From positions 62,001-126,000 of the forward strand of contig NZ_BSTS01000005.1 of assembly GCF_030269665.1 (NCBI RefSeq): a DNA stretch of 64,000 nucleotides, read 5' to 3'. How positions within the stretch are numbered: position 1 is the stretch's first letter; every line of letters starts with the position of its first letter. The position numbers and the translations under genes are program-made. The notes below the pieces were generated by a model. It was not told where the DNA came from, did no database searches, and saw only the letters and a list, made by a program, of their open reading frames with translations. This document shows, piece after piece, positions 51,692 through 61,651 of this stretch. The stretch comes from Actinomycetospora sp. NBRC 106375. Its GTDB lineage: Bacteria; Actinomycetota; Actinomycetes; Mycobacteriales; Pseudonocardiaceae.

Positions 51692-52599
51692 GCGGAGCCG
51701 GCCTCACCGGACTGCGCGCCGTCCTCGTCGCCGGTCTCCTGCGGCCCGAAGTGCAGGTTCGATCGCGGCTCCTCGATCGTCTCGCCGGCCGGAGCAGACG
51801 AAGGCGCGGACGACGGCGCGGCCGACGACACCATGGGCGCCTGCGCCGCCGCGGCCGCCTGGGCGACCGAGAGGTGACGCCCGCCGTCGCGCGCGGGCAG
51901 CTGCCCGGACAGCGACTCGAGCAGCCTGCCCAGGTCGGTGCGGACGCCGTCGTGCAGGCCCTTGAGGCGCTCGAGCTCGTTCTCGGCGTCGGTGTGGCGG
52001 CGGCGGATGAGCGCCTCGGTGTCCTCGCGGCGACGCTGGGCCTCGGCCTCGGCGTCGCGGGTGATCTGCTCGGCGCCCGTGCGGGCCTCGGCGAGCGTCT
52101 GCTCGGCCTCCTCCCGCGTGGTGGCGGCCTGCTCGTCGAGCTCGCGCTCCCGCTCGTCGAGCTCCGAGCGGCGGCGCGAGGCCTCCTCGTCGAGCGAGGC
52201 GCGACGGGCCGAGAGGTTCTGCTCCACCTCGCGGCGGTGCGACTCGGCCTCCTTGCGCGTGCGCTCCATCAGCGCCGAGGCCTCCCGCGCCGCGGCGGCC
52301 CGGGCGTTCGACGCCTCCTGCTCGGCCACGCGGAGCACCCGCTCGACGCGGTGGCCGAAGCCCTGCTGGACGGTGGAGTCGCCGGGGTCCGCGTCCGCCG
52401 GACGGTCGGCGCGCGATCGCGCCCGGGTCAGCTCGGCCTCGGCCTCCTCGGCGCGCTGCTGCTCCTGGTGGTGCGCGTGTTCGAGCATCTCCACGCGGGC
52501 CAGGAGGGCCTGGACGTGCCCGTCGACCTGGTTCGGGTTGTATCCCCGCTTCGTCAGGTCGAACACGTTGGTCTGAGAAGCATCGCCCGTCTGGCTCAC
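51688..52599 (-). CDS. DivIVA-like coiled-coil protein
   Basis: A 303-residue protein. The N-terminus (TNVFDLTKRGYNPNQVDGHVQALLARVEMLE) matches the DivIVA lipid-binding motif (F-x5-RGYxxxQVDxxL). A long charged coiled coil runs from about residue 25 to 230, and the tail is Ala/Pro/Ser-rich. Wag31/DivIVA proteins mark cell poles and organise wall growth, but this one is a shorter-motif paralogue with an unknown target. GTG 52599 gives the family start; ATG further upstream (52689) adds an unlikely leader. The gene for the membrane protein follows with an ATGA overlap. Confidence 0.82.
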   Translation of the reverse strand: MSQTGDASQTNVFDLTKRGYNPNQVDGHVQALLARVEMLEHAHHQEQQRAEEAEAELTRARSRADRPADADPGDSTVQQGFGHRVERVLRVAEQEASNARAAAAREASALMERTRKEAESHRREVEQNLSARRASLDEEASRRRSELDERERELDEQAATTREEAEQTLAEARTGAEQITRDAEAEAQRRREDTEALIRRRHTDAENELERLKGLHDGVRTDLGRLLESLSGQLPARDGGRHLSVAQAAAAAQAPMVSSAAPSSAPSSAPAGETIEEPRSNLHFGPQETGDEDGAQSGEAGSA

Positions 52600-52748
52600 A
52601 AACGCGGACCTTAACTCACCCGTTCGCGCGTTATCACCCCCACTCCGCAATGTGTTCGTGACCCATCTGTGACGCACTCTGAACGACATGGGTGTCGTTC
52701 ATCGCCGGTTCGGATGACGGCCATCCGGACGCCGACGGCGGCAGGCGC

Positions 52749-53876
<1,128 letters not shown>

Positions 53877-53949
53877 CGCGCCCCCCGGCGGTCACGGTCT
53901 CCGTCAGACCGACGACCTTCCCGCGACCGCCCGCGAGGATCAAGAACGG

Positions 53950-55011
53950 CTACGACCAGACCAGCTCCGCGGTGCGCACGACCGTCTCGAGCTTGCGACG
54001 CTGGTCGTCGACGCCGAGCTCGTTGCCCTCCCACGTGCTGGCGAACCCGCACTGCGGGCTGAGCGCGAGCCGGTCCAGCGGCACGTGCCGTGACGCCTCG
54101 TCGATCCGGCGCCGCAGGTCGTCGACCGATTCGGGCTCCGGGTGCTTGGTGGTGACGAGTCCGAGCACGACGGTGCTCTCGGGGCGGACGTGGCGCAGGG
54201 CGTCGAAGCCGCCGGCGCGCGCGTCGTCGTACTCGAGCAGCAGCCGGTCGTAGCGCGCCTCGGCGAACAGGACCTCGCCCATCTCGTCGTAGGGCACGGT
54301 GCTCTCGTACATGCTGCGGTAGTTGCCGCGGCAGACGTGGATGCCGGTGACGACGTCGTCCGGGAGGCCGTCGAACACCCGCCGGTCGGTGCGCACCAGC
54401 TCCGCGAGCCGCCCGGCCCACCGGTCCGGGTCGGGGAACAGCCGCCGGTTGTCCAGGAACGTGTACTTCGGCGCGTCGAGCTGCAGGTACCGCACGCCCG
54501 CGTCCGCCAGGGCCCGCGCCTGGCGCTGCAGGATCGTCACGAGGTCGTCGAGGAACTCCTGCGGGTCGGGGTAGGCGCGGTCGGAGACGCCGGCGGTCCA
54601 GTAGCTCAGGAAGTTCGTCGGCACCGGCAGGGTCACCTTCACCGGGCGGTCGGCGTGCGCCAGGACGAAGCCCGCCTCGACGTCGACGAGGCTGCCGCGC
54701 TCGGTCAGGCGGGACTCGACGACGGGCGAGGTGTGCGACGCGGTGCGCCCGTCCTCGCTGGTCCACGTGCGCGTGAAGCCCTCGGGGTCGAAGCCGTCGG
54801 TGACGTCGAGGACCGGCCCGTGCCAGATGCGCCGGCGCATCTCCCCGTCGCCGACGACGGGCAGCCCGACGGATCGCTGCAGCTCGAGGACCTCCAGCAC
54901 GGCCCGGTCCTGGATCTCGCGCGAGACCGTGCCGGCCGCCATCGCGTCGCGGAGGTACGCGGGCCGCAGCAGCGAGCCGACCGTCTCGGCCCGGATGTCG
55001 AGGTCACCCAT
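53950..55011 (-). CDS. MetE-like zinc methyltransferase, copy 2
   Basis: A 353-residue protein of the cobalamin-independent methionine synthase C-terminal family (UROD/MetE-like TIM barrel). The zinc ligands are visible: His225 and Cys227 (GIHVCRGN) and the Cys of LSPQCGF. The start ETVGSLLRPAYLRDAM is typical. It lacks the N-terminal half of real MetE, so it may move a methyl or another group, as in the epoxyalkane:coenzyme M transferases of this family. ATG 55011 overlaps the stop of the next MetE-like gene by eight bases. The two share only the general fold. Confidence 0.8.
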   Translation of the reverse strand: MGDLDIRAETVGSLLRPAYLRDAMAAGTVSREIQDRAVLEVLELQRSVGLPVVGDGEMRRRIWHGPVLDVTDGFDPEGFTRTWTSEDGRTASHTSPVVESRLTERGSLVDVEAGFVLAHADRPVKVTLPVPTNFLSYWTAGVSDRAYPDPQEFLDDLVTILQRQARALADAGVRYLQLDAPKYTFLDNRRLFPDPDRWAGRLAELVRTDRRVFDGLPDDVVTGIHVCRGNYRSMYESTVPYDEMGEVLFAEARYDRLLLEYDDARAGGFDALRHVRPESTVVLGLVTTKHPEPESVDDLRRRIDEASRHVPLDRLALSPQCGFASTWEGNELGVDDQRRKLETVVRTAELVWS

Positions 55012-56035
55012 CCCGACGCACCCGTTCCGCGGCCCGGGCGGCGGCGGTCATCTTCGCCATCGCGAGGTTGCGCGGCACGCGCCGCAGCCCGCAGTCGGTG
55101 GAGATCTCCAGCGCCGCCGGGTCCCGGTACTTCAGGCACGTGTGCAGGCGCTCGACGAGGTCGTCGGTGGTCTCGGCGTAGTGCGTCTTGATGTCGACGA
55201 GGCCCGCGGACAGCAACCTCCCCGGATCCCACTGCCCGACCAGGTCGATCTCGGCCATCTCCCGCCCGCCGAACTCCAGGCTGAACCCGTGGACGTGCGC
55301 GTCGAGCAGGGTCGGGAAGAGCCAGCGGTAGGTCCGCTTGGCGTAGGGCAGGCGGCGGAACGAGCCGAAGCAGATGTGCACGGTGAAGGTGCAGCCGTCG
55401 AACCCGTCGACGACCTTGTTGATGATCTCGACCATCGACGCGGGGCTGCGGTCGTCGTCCGCGACGGCCGGGGTGATCGGCTCCTCGAGCTGGATGTAGT
55501 CGCAGCCCGCGTCGATCAGCTCGCGGATGTGCCCACGCAACGCCGGCACGAGGGCCTCCGCGCACGCCTTGCGGGACGGGTAGACGTCGCGGAAATCCAG
55601 CTCGGTGGTCATCCCGTACGGGCCCGGCATGCCGACGCGGGGACGGCGGTCGGTCGCGGCGCGCAGGAAGCGGTACTCGCCGACGAAGTCCCACATCCAC
55701 GCGAGCTCGTCGAGGGGCCGGGTGACCTTCCAGACGTCGAGCATGTCGTAGCCCAGGGCCCCGAGACGGCGCGGTGCGGGCTGGAGCTCGAGGCCGGGCA
55801 GGGCGGCGGTGATGTTCTCGATCCACCCGCGCCGGCGGTGCTCGCCGTCGGTGACGATGTCGAGCCCGCAGCGCTCCTGGTCGTCGATCGCGAGGCGGCA
55901 GTAGTCGTCGTAGAGCTCGCGCTCGTCGTCGGGGCCGAAGCGCCCCGCGGCCTCGGCGGGCTCGACGACGTCCCACCACCCCGGACGCGCCCAGCCGCCG
56001 GTCGTCGTCACGGCGATCTCGGTGTGGGCGGTCAT
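55004..56035 (-). CDS. MetE-like zinc methyltransferase, copy 1
   Basis: A 343-residue member of the same family. Zinc ligands are His220 and Cys222 (FTVHICFGSF) and a Cys in STDCGLRR. Other family parts are LDIVTDGEHRRRGW, MPGPYGM and GCDYIQLEEP. Like its neighbour it has no N-terminal MetE half. The substrate is unknown. ATG 56035 overlaps the stop of the phosphatase gene (ATGA). Two diverged copies in one operon may form a heteromer or do two separate transfers. Confidence 0.8.
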   Translation of the reverse strand: MTAHTEIAVTTTGGWARPGWWDVVEPAEAAGRFGPDDERELYDDYCRLAIDDQERCGLDIVTDGEHRRRGWIENITAALPGLELQPAPRRLGALGYDMLDVWKVTRPLDELAWMWDFVGEYRFLRAATDRRPRVGMPGPYGMTTELDFRDVYPSRKACAEALVPALRGHIRELIDAGCDYIQLEEPITPAVADDDRSPASMVEIINKVVDGFDGCTFTVHICFGSFRRLPYAKRTYRWLFPTLLDAHVHGFSLEFGGREMAEIDLVGQWDPGRLLSAGLVDIKTHYAETTDDLVERLHTCLKYRDPAALEISTDCGLRRVPRNLAMAKMTAAARAAERVRRDG

Positions 56036-56844
56036 CGGCCCTCCTCGAAGCGCAGGCCGGTGGCCGCGACCAGCTCGTCGTGCACGGCCCCGCCGCTGCT
56101 GGCGACGACGTCGTAGCGGGTGGAGGCGTCGCGGACCCGGCCGGCGAAGTCGGTGACGCGCCCGCCGGCCTCCTCGACCAGCAGCCGCCCGCCGGCGACG
56201 TCCCACGGCGGCATGTCGCGCTCGACGTAGCCGCCGAGGTGCCCGGCCGCGAGGTGGGCCATGACGAGCGCCGGGGCGCCGGGGAAGCGCACGCCGCCGG
56301 AGACCGTGAGCATCGCCCGCATCAGCCGCGCGAACTCCGCGATCACCGCCGGGTCCGACGACTGCGCCTGCACGACCACGACGACCTCGGCGGCCTTCTC
56401 GGCGCCCGACACCCGCAACGACGTCCCGTTGCACGTCGCCCCGCCGCCGCGCACGGCCCGGAACAGCTCGTCGCGCAGCGGGTCGTAGACCGCGGCGACC
56501 ACCGGCTCGCCACCGAGCGTCACCGACACCGCCGTCGCGAACCACGGGAAGCCGTCGATGAACGAGCGGGTGCCGTCGAGCGGGTCGACCCACCACTGCA
56601 GGCCCTCGCCGGGACGGCTGACGTCCGGCGCGTCCTCCTCGCCGAGCACGACGTCGTCCGGGCGCTCGGCGCGGATCGCGGCGATCGTCGCCTCCTGGGC
56701 GGCGAGGTCGGCCGACGAGCTGACGTCGACGCGTGCGTCCTTGAGGGTGACCTCGAGGACCTTGTCGCGGTACTCGAGCAGCACGGCGCCGCCGGCGCGG
56801 GCGGCCCGTTCGGCCGTGCCCGCCAGCGCCTCCAGATCCGTCAC
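56032..56844 (-). CDS. Inositol monophosphatase family enzyme
   Basis: A 270-residue Mg2+-dependent phosphatase. Motifs: the EE pair (69-70), WWVDPLDGTRSF with Asp87, Asp90, Gly91 and Thr92, and PPWDVAGGRLLVEEAGG near the end. The substrate could be an inositol phosphate, a nucleotide 3'-phosphate or another phosphate made by the operon. GTG 56844 overlaps the stop of the phosphohistidine-domain gene (GTGA), so the two are translated together. Confidence 0.88.
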   Translation of the reverse strand: MTDLEALAGTAERAARAGGAVLLEYRDKVLEVTLKDARVDVSSSADLAAQEATIAAIRAERPDDVVLGEEDAPDVSRPGEGLQWWVDPLDGTRSFIDGFPWFATAVSVTLGGEPVVAAVYDPLRDELFRAVRGGGATCNGTSLRVSGAEKAAEVVVVVQAQSSDPAVIAEFARLMRAMLTVSGGVRFPGAPALVMAHLAAGHLGGYVERDMPPWDVAGGRLLVEEAGGRVTDFAGRVRDASTRYDVVASSGGAVHDELVAATGLRFEEGR

Positions 56845-58628
56845 AGCACCTCCACCACGCCGCGGTCGCCGTCGATGCGCACCCGGTCGCCGGTCGAGAT
56901 CGTCGAGGTGGCGACGCCGGTGCCGACGACGCACGGGATGCCGTACTCGCGAGCGATGATCGCCGTGTGGCAGAGCGTCCCGCCGGTGTCGGTGACGCAC
57001 CCGGTGACCAGGCCGAACACCGGCGTCCACTCGGTGGTGGTGCCGCCGCAGACGAGGATGTCGCCGTCGCGGACCTGGTCGATGTCCTGCGCCGCGCGCA
57101 CCACCCGCGCGGTGCCGACGACCGTGCCGCGCGACGCGGCGAACCCCGACAGCGTCGCCGCCGCCTGCTGCGCCTTGATCGTCGCGAAGTAGTCGGGGGT
57201 CAGCCCGAAGAGCTCGGTCATGATCGGGTCGTGGATGACGTCGGGGACGTCGCCCATCACTGGCGGGAGCTCGCCGCCGCGCGCCGACCAATGGTCGTAG
57301 TAGTCGCGACGGGCCGCGATGAGCTCGCCCCAGCTCGGCGGCCCGGACCCCGCGAGCTCGTCGAGCAGCTCGTGGCGGAACAGGAAGAAGACGTCCTCGC
57401 GGGCGCCGAGACGGCCGTCGGCGACGAGCCGGTCGGCGGCCGCGAGCGTGAGCCGGCGCAGGGGCAGGTGGATGCGGCGGTCGATGAGGAAGTTGTGCTC
57501 CTCGTTCCACCACACGAAGTTCGCCGCGCGGTTCGAGGCCAGCACCTCGTCGAAGCGGGCGCGGTCGCCCTCGTCCGCGATCGCGGCGCGCGCCGCGGCG
57601 ACGAGGCGGTCCCGTTCGGCGAGCACCTCGCGCCGGGCGGCGGCGAAGTCGTGGCCCTCGGGGCGGGTGAGGAACTCGCGGATCGTGCCCAGCGGCGTCG
57701 CCGGGTGCTCGGCCCAGGACGGGCGGTCCAGGGTGGCGGTCTCGTCGGTGCGCTGCCCCCAGACCGCGAGGAACTCCTCGAGCTCGGCCCACCACGCCGG
57801 CCCGTTCGGCTGCGTGGCCAGCGCCGCGCGGACGCCCTCGACGGTCGGCTCGGTGAGCGCCTCGGCGACGCCGAGCTCCCGGGCGCGGCCGGCGAGGCGC
57901 CAGAGCTCCTCGTCGGTGCGCAGGTAGGAGGTCTCCTCGCCGGCGAGCCACTGCGCGATCTGCCCGGTCTCGAGGCCCAGATCGGTCGCGAGACCGAAGA
58001 GGGCGAGGTAGTTGGCGGCGAGCAGGTACATGACCTCGAAGTGCACCCCCCACGCCCGGCGGTGGAAGGCGATCGCGTCGACCAGCGCGGCGTGCAGCTC
58101 GGTGCGATCCATCGCGTCGACGTCGAGGGCGTCGAAGTGGGCGTAGGCCGACTCGAGCTCGGCGCGGTAGCCCGCCCAGTAGGTGTCGAAGTCGGCGAGC
58201 CGGGGCGCGGCGAAGGCGCCGAACCGGTCGGCGCGCGTGCCCATCTGCCACGCCGACGTGATCGGGCACTGCCCGAGGTAGACGTGCACGCCGGCGATCC
58301 GGTTGACCATCCCCGCGGTCGGCGGGATGCCGACGATCTCGGCGCCGTACTGCGTGCCCCAGGTCTGGGCGTCCTCGAGCAGGGCCATGCTCGCCGGGGT
58401 GATGCCCTCGGCGAAGTGCTGGGAGTCCCGCATCCAGAACCGGCCCTCGTCGGCGCGCGTGAACGGCGCGAGGGGCTCGGCGAGGAACGGCCGGGACTCC
58501 AGCCGGGGCTCGTAGCCGGGGTAGAAGTCGGCGTCGGCGTACTCGCCGAGCGGGATGACCGTCCCCGCCTGCTCTGACTCGTCGGTCGTCGTCACCGGCG
58601 TCACGTCCTCGGGTGTGCGGTGGGTCAC
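56841..58628 (-). CDS. PEP-utilising (phosphohistidine swivel) domain enzyme
   Basis: A 595-residue protein. The C-terminal 90 residues are the mobile phosphohistidine domain: DILVCGGTTTEWTPVFGLVTGCVTDTGG-type segment with TLCHTAIIAREYGIPCVVGT, the catalytic His near 554. The first 470 residues are helical (AWQMGTRADRFG, WGVHFEVMYLLAAN, NFVWWNEEHNFLIDRRIH) and match the middle region of related enzymes. The ATP-grasp domain that normally charges this His is missing, so a partner protein elsewhere or a different role is needed. It is the first gene of the operon and divergent from the AraC regulator. Confidence 0.78.
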   Translation of the reverse strand: MTHRTPEDVTPVTTTDESEQAGTVIPLGEYADADFYPGYEPRLESRPFLAEPLAPFTRADEGRFWMRDSQHFAEGITPASMALLEDAQTWGTQYGAEIVGIPPTAGMVNRIAGVHVYLGQCPITSAWQMGTRADRFGAFAAPRLADFDTYWAGYRAELESAYAHFDALDVDAMDRTELHAALVDAIAFHRRAWGVHFEVMYLLAANYLALFGLATDLGLETGQIAQWLAGEETSYLRTDEELWRLAGRARELGVAEALTEPTVEGVRAALATQPNGPAWWAELEEFLAVWGQRTDETATLDRPSWAEHPATPLGTIREFLTRPEGHDFAAARREVLAERDRLVAAARAAIADEGDRARFDEVLASNRAANFVWWNEEHNFLIDRRIHLPLRRLTLAAADRLVADGRLGAREDVFFLFRHELLDELAGSGPPSWGELIAARRDYYDHWSARGGELPPVMGDVPDVIHDPIMTELFGLTPDYFATIKAQQAAATLSGFAASRGTVVGTARVVRAAQDIDQVRDGDILVCGGTTTEWTPVFGLVTGCVTDTGGTLCHTAIIAREYGIPCVVGTGVATSTISTGDRVRIDGDRGVVEVL

Positions 58629-58661
58629 TCGACGCTAGGAGGCGTCGCGGTGTCCCGGTAG

Positions 58662-58691
58662 CCACTTCCGGCGGCGCCGTCCGCTTCCGGC
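58662..58691 (+). promoter_or_regulatory. Direct repeat, possible AraC-type binding site
   Basis: CCACTTCCGGC (58662-58672) and CCGCTTCCGGC (58681-58691) are direct repeats 19 bases apart in the gap between the divergent operon and araC-type gene. TTGACA follows at 58697-58702 but without a good -10 box, as is common in activator-dependent promoters. Confidence 0.45.
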
Positions 58692-58752
58692 ACGTCTTGA
58701 CACCTCGCGGGCCTGCGGCCAGCGTCGAGGCGCGGTACGAGGAGGTGCGGGG

Positions 58753-59715
58753 ATGGCGGCAGCCGGGGTCGTGCGCGGCGGCTTCCGCACCGCCGACTCC
58801 GAGGACGCGCACGAGCGCACCGAGCGCCTCATGACCGGGCACCGGATGGCGGTCGGCCGCGAAGGCGCGTTCCGGGCCGACGTCCGATGGGTCGCGGGTG
58901 ACGGGCTCGGCCTGCTGCGGTTCTCCTACGGCGCCGGCGTGGAGATCCGGTCGCACCCCCTCGACGACTTCGCGACGGTGCACCTGCCGTCGCGCGGCGG
59001 GTTCCGCGCCGAGCACCGGGGCATGCGGGTGCGCGCGTCGACCGCCTGCGGGGCCGTGTTCTCGTCGTCGGGGCCGCTGACGATGCAGTGGGACCCGGGT
59101 CTCGACCTGCTCGTCCTCAAGATCGACCGGGTCGACCTCGAGCGGGAGCTCGCGTCCCTGCTCGGGCGCACCCCGGACCGCCCGCTGAGCTTCGACCTCG
59201 AGGCGCCGCGCGGCGGCGGCACGCTGAACGGCGCCGCGGAGCTGGTGCGCAGCACGTGCGTCGCGGCCGGGCCGGAGGGGCCGCCGGAGCGGGTGTGGTC
59301 GGCGCTCAAACACGTCGTCGGCACCGCGCTGCTGCTCGGTCACCCGCACTCGTACCGCGACGCGCTGCGCGAGCCGGCCCCGCCCGCGTCGTCGACGGTC
59401 GTGCGCCGGGTGCTCGACCGCGCCGCCGCCGACCCCGCCCGCCCACCCACGGCGCCGGAGCTCGCGCGCCTGACCGGCGTCAGCGAGCGCACCCTGCGGA
59501 CGATCTTCCACGCCGAGTTCGGCGTCGGGCCGGTGACCTACCTGCGCCGCCGGCGCCTCGACGCGGTCCACCGGGACCTGAGCTCCGGCGAGGACGCGTC
59601 CGTCGCCGACGTGGCCCTGCGGCACGGCTTCGCCCACGCGGGCCGCTTCGCCGCCGAGTACCGGGCGCGCTTCGGCGAGGCGCCGAGCACGACGAGGTGC
59701 GCTCCGCGCAGGTGA
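58753..59715 (+). CDS. AraC family transcriptional regulator
   Basis: A 320-residue regulator. The C-terminal double helix-turn-helix is clear: LARLTGVSERTLRTIFHAEFGVGPVTYLRRRRLDAVHRDL, then SVADVALRHGFAHAGRFAAEYRARFGEAP. The N-terminal part (about 40-190) is an AraC-binding-like domain. ATG 58753 is preceded by GAGGAGG seven bases upstream. Divergent from the phosphohistidine-enzyme operon, which it probably controls. Its stop lies inside the following palindrome. Confidence 0.9.
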   Translation: MAAAGVVRGGFRTADSEDAHERTERLMTGHRMAVGREGAFRADVRWVAGDGLGLLRFSYGAGVEIRSHPLDDFATVHLPSRGGFRAEHRGMRVRASTACGAVFSSSGPLTMQWDPGLDLLVLKIDRVDLERELASLLGRTPDRPLSFDLEAPRGGGTLNGAAELVRSTCVAAGPEGPPERVWSALKHVVGTALLLGHPHSYRDALREPAPPASSTVVRRVLDRAAADPARPPTAPELARLTGVSERTLRTIFHAEFGVGPVTYLRRRRLDAVHRDLSSGEDASVADVALRHGFAHAGRFAAEYRARFGEAPSTTRCAPRR

Positions 59716-59758
59716 GCAGTTGGCCTTGCGATCGCCGTCCGAACTGCTCACCTGCGCG
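59705..59758. repeat. Palindromic repeat, GTGAGCAGTT family, copy 2
   Basis: A 17-base arm (59705-59721, containing GGTGAGCAGTT) pairs exactly with 59742-59758 around a 20-base loop. It contains the AraC stop codon and shares the GTGAGCAGTTGGC core with 33650-33689. Confidence 0.82.
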
Positions 59759-59784
59759 CAGCGCACCTGGAAGGATCCAAGGCC

Positions 59785-60393
59785 ATGGGGGACGCCGCCG
59801 TGGACGTGACGCCGGACGACGTCGACGAGGTCGCCGCGGCGATGGCGCGCGCGTTCGCCGACGACGGGATGTTCACGTTCGTCTTCCCGGACCCCGCGCG
59901 CCGCCCCGCGAGGCTCGACCGCTTCTTCCGCGGGGCCGTCCGCTACGGACACCTGTGCGGTCACGGCCTGACCACGCCCGACCGCGCGGGCGGAGCGATC
60001 TGGCTGCCGCCCGGGAGCACGTCGATGTCCGCGCTCGGCATGTTGCGCTCGGGGATGCTCGCCTTCCCGGCGACGCTCGGCCCGGGTGCGTTCCGGCGCT
60101 TCGTCGCCTACACGTCGTGGCTCGACGGCCAGCGCGCGGCGCTCGTCCCCGACCCGCACTGGTTCCTGCTCGCGCTCGGCGTCGACCCGTCCCGGCAGCG
60201 GAGCGGGATCGGGACGTCGCTCCTGGCGCCGATGCTCGACGACGCCGACCGCCGCGGCCTGCCCACCTACCTGGAGACGACCAGCGAGGCGAACGTCGCC
60301 TACTACGCGCGGGCGGGCTTCGAGGTCGTCCGCGACGCCGTTCCCGACACGGGGCCACGGACGTGGCTGATGATGCGGGCGCCGACGCCCTGA
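59785..60393 (+). CDS. GNAT family N-acetyltransferase
   Basis: A 202-residue acetyltransferase. The acetyl-CoA binding segment LGVDPSRQRSGIGTSLLAPMLDDADRRG (R/Q-x-x-G-I/x-G) is near residue 130-155, and YLETTSEANVAYYARAGFEVV completes the fold. The N-terminal part resembles other actinomycete GNAT proteins with a FVFPDPARRPARLDRFFRG segment. Substrate unknown. It is followed eight bases later by the DUF998 gene. Confidence 0.87.
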   Translation: MGDAAVDVTPDDVDEVAAAMARAFADDGMFTFVFPDPARRPARLDRFFRGAVRYGHLCGHGLTTPDRAGGAIWLPPGSTSMSALGMLRSGMLAFPATLGPGAFRRFVAYTSWLDGQRAALVPDPHWFLLALGVDPSRQRSGIGTSLLAPMLDDADRRGLPTYLETTSEANVAYYARAGFEVVRDAVPDTGPRTWLMMRAPTP

Positions 60394-60400
60394 TCGCGGG

Positions 60401-61642
60401 ATGATCGGGGGCATGGGGGGAACGATCACTCGGAGGGCCGCGGAGACGCGGCGGCCGCCCCGGACCGGTCTCGCGGCGCCGGCCGTGGTGGCGCTCGCCC
60501 TGGCCGCGCCGGTCGTGCTCGTCCTCGGCGGGATCGGCGCCCAGCTGGCCCAGCCGCCGGGGACCTACGACGCGGTCGGTCAGACGGTCAGCACGCTCGC
60601 GGGCCGGGGCGCGGTCGACCGCTGGATCATGGCGACGACGCTCGCCGTGGTCGGCGGCATCTTCGTGCTCGTCGCGGCGGGTCTGCGACGGGTACCGCGG
60701 GCGTCGCGCCTGATCCTCGGCGCCGGCGGCGTCGCGGTCGTCGTCGCCGCCCTGGCCGCCCAGCCCGCCCACGGCAGCTCCGTGCTGCACATGACCGCCA
60801 CCGCGACCGCGTGCGGGCTCTTCGTCCTCTGGCCGGTGCCGCTGGCGCTCGACCGGACCCTGGCCGCACGGCTGCGCCGCGACTCGCTCGTCGCGGCCGC
60901 GGTGATGACCCTCGCGCTCGCGTGGCTCTGCGCGCAGGCGTGGACCGACGGGACGTGGCTCGGGGTCGCCGAGCGCGTGCTGATCCTCAGCCAGACGGTG
61001 TGGCCGGCGCGGGTGGCCGTCGCCGCGTGGCGCGGTCCGACCCGCGAGCGCCCGGGCACCGGGTCCGGGGCGGCGACGCTCGGCCTGGCCGTCGCGGCGC
61101 CGGTCGTGCTCGTCGCCGGGCTGCTCGCGGCCCAGGCCGCCTGGCCCGGGCCGGACGCGTGGGACCAGTCGCTGAGCACGCTCGCCGGTCTCGGGGCGAC
61201 CAACCGCTGGATCATGTCGAGCGCCCTCGGCCTCGTCGGCGTGCTGCTCGTGCTCGTCGCCGCCGGGCTGCGGGGCCGGGTGCCGACCCCGTCGTGGGTC
61301 GTCCTCGCCGCGGGTGGGGCGCTGCTCGTGCTCGCCGGCCTCGAGCCGCAGCCCGTCGGCGGCTACAACATGGTGCACATGGCCACGGCCGGCCTGGCCT
61401 GGGCGGCGTTCACGCTGTGGCCGCTCGGGCTCGCGTTCTCCCGGACGGTGGACCTGCGGCTGCGGTGGGCCTCGACGATGACCGTGGTCGTGCTGGTGGT
61501 GCTCGTGGGCTGGTTCGGGATTCAGCTCGTCACCGGCGGCACCTGGTACGGGGCGTCGCAGCGGATCGTCGTCCTCGCCCAGGCCGTGTGGCCGATCGTC
61601 GTGGCCGCGATGGTGATCGACCACCGGGGCACCGCGGCCTGA
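60401..61642 (+). CDS. DUF998 membrane protein with an internal duplication
   Basis: A 413-residue membrane protein made of two similar halves of about 200 residues. In each: VALALAAPVVLVLGG or LGLAVAAPVVLVAGL, then QTVSTLAGRGAVDRWIM or QSLSTLAGLGATNRWIM, GIFVLVAAGLR or VLLVLVAAGLRG, and LHMTATATACGLFVLWPVPLALDRTL or VHMATAGLAWAAFTLWPLGLAFSRTV. The family usually has one copy of six helices, so this protein has about 12. The function is unknown. ATG 60401 or 60413. Confidence 0.78.
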   Translation: MIGGMGGTITRRAAETRRPPRTGLAAPAVVALALAAPVVLVLGGIGAQLAQPPGTYDAVGQTVSTLAGRGAVDRWIMATTLAVVGGIFVLVAAGLRRVPRASRLILGAGGVAVVVAALAAQPAHGSSVLHMTATATACGLFVLWPVPLALDRTLAARLRRDSLVAAAVMTLALAWLCAQAWTDGTWLGVAERVLILSQTVWPARVAVAAWRGPTRERPGTGSGAATLGLAVAAPVVLVAGLLAAQAAWPGPDAWDQSLSTLAGLGATNRWIMSSALGLVGVLLVLVAAGLRGRVPTPSWVVLAAGGALLVLAGLEPQPVGGYNMVHMATAGLAWAAFTLWPLGLAFSRTVDLRLRWASTMTVVVLVVLVGWFGIQLVTGGTWYGASQRIVVLAQAVWPIVVAAMVIDHRGTAA

Positions 61643-61651
61643 GGACGTCGC

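Noticed and set aside
52570-52590. GAAGCATCGCC near the DivIVA-like start as another palindrome copy
   Set aside because: Only the right half matches; the left half is absent and it lies in the coding region.
56032-60429. A 1465-codon minus-strand open frame
   Set aside because: Only its last 270 codons are a real protein (the IMPase-like enzyme). The rest lies opposite or out of frame with well supported genes and is Arg/Pro/Ala-rich, as expected for GC-rich shadow frames.
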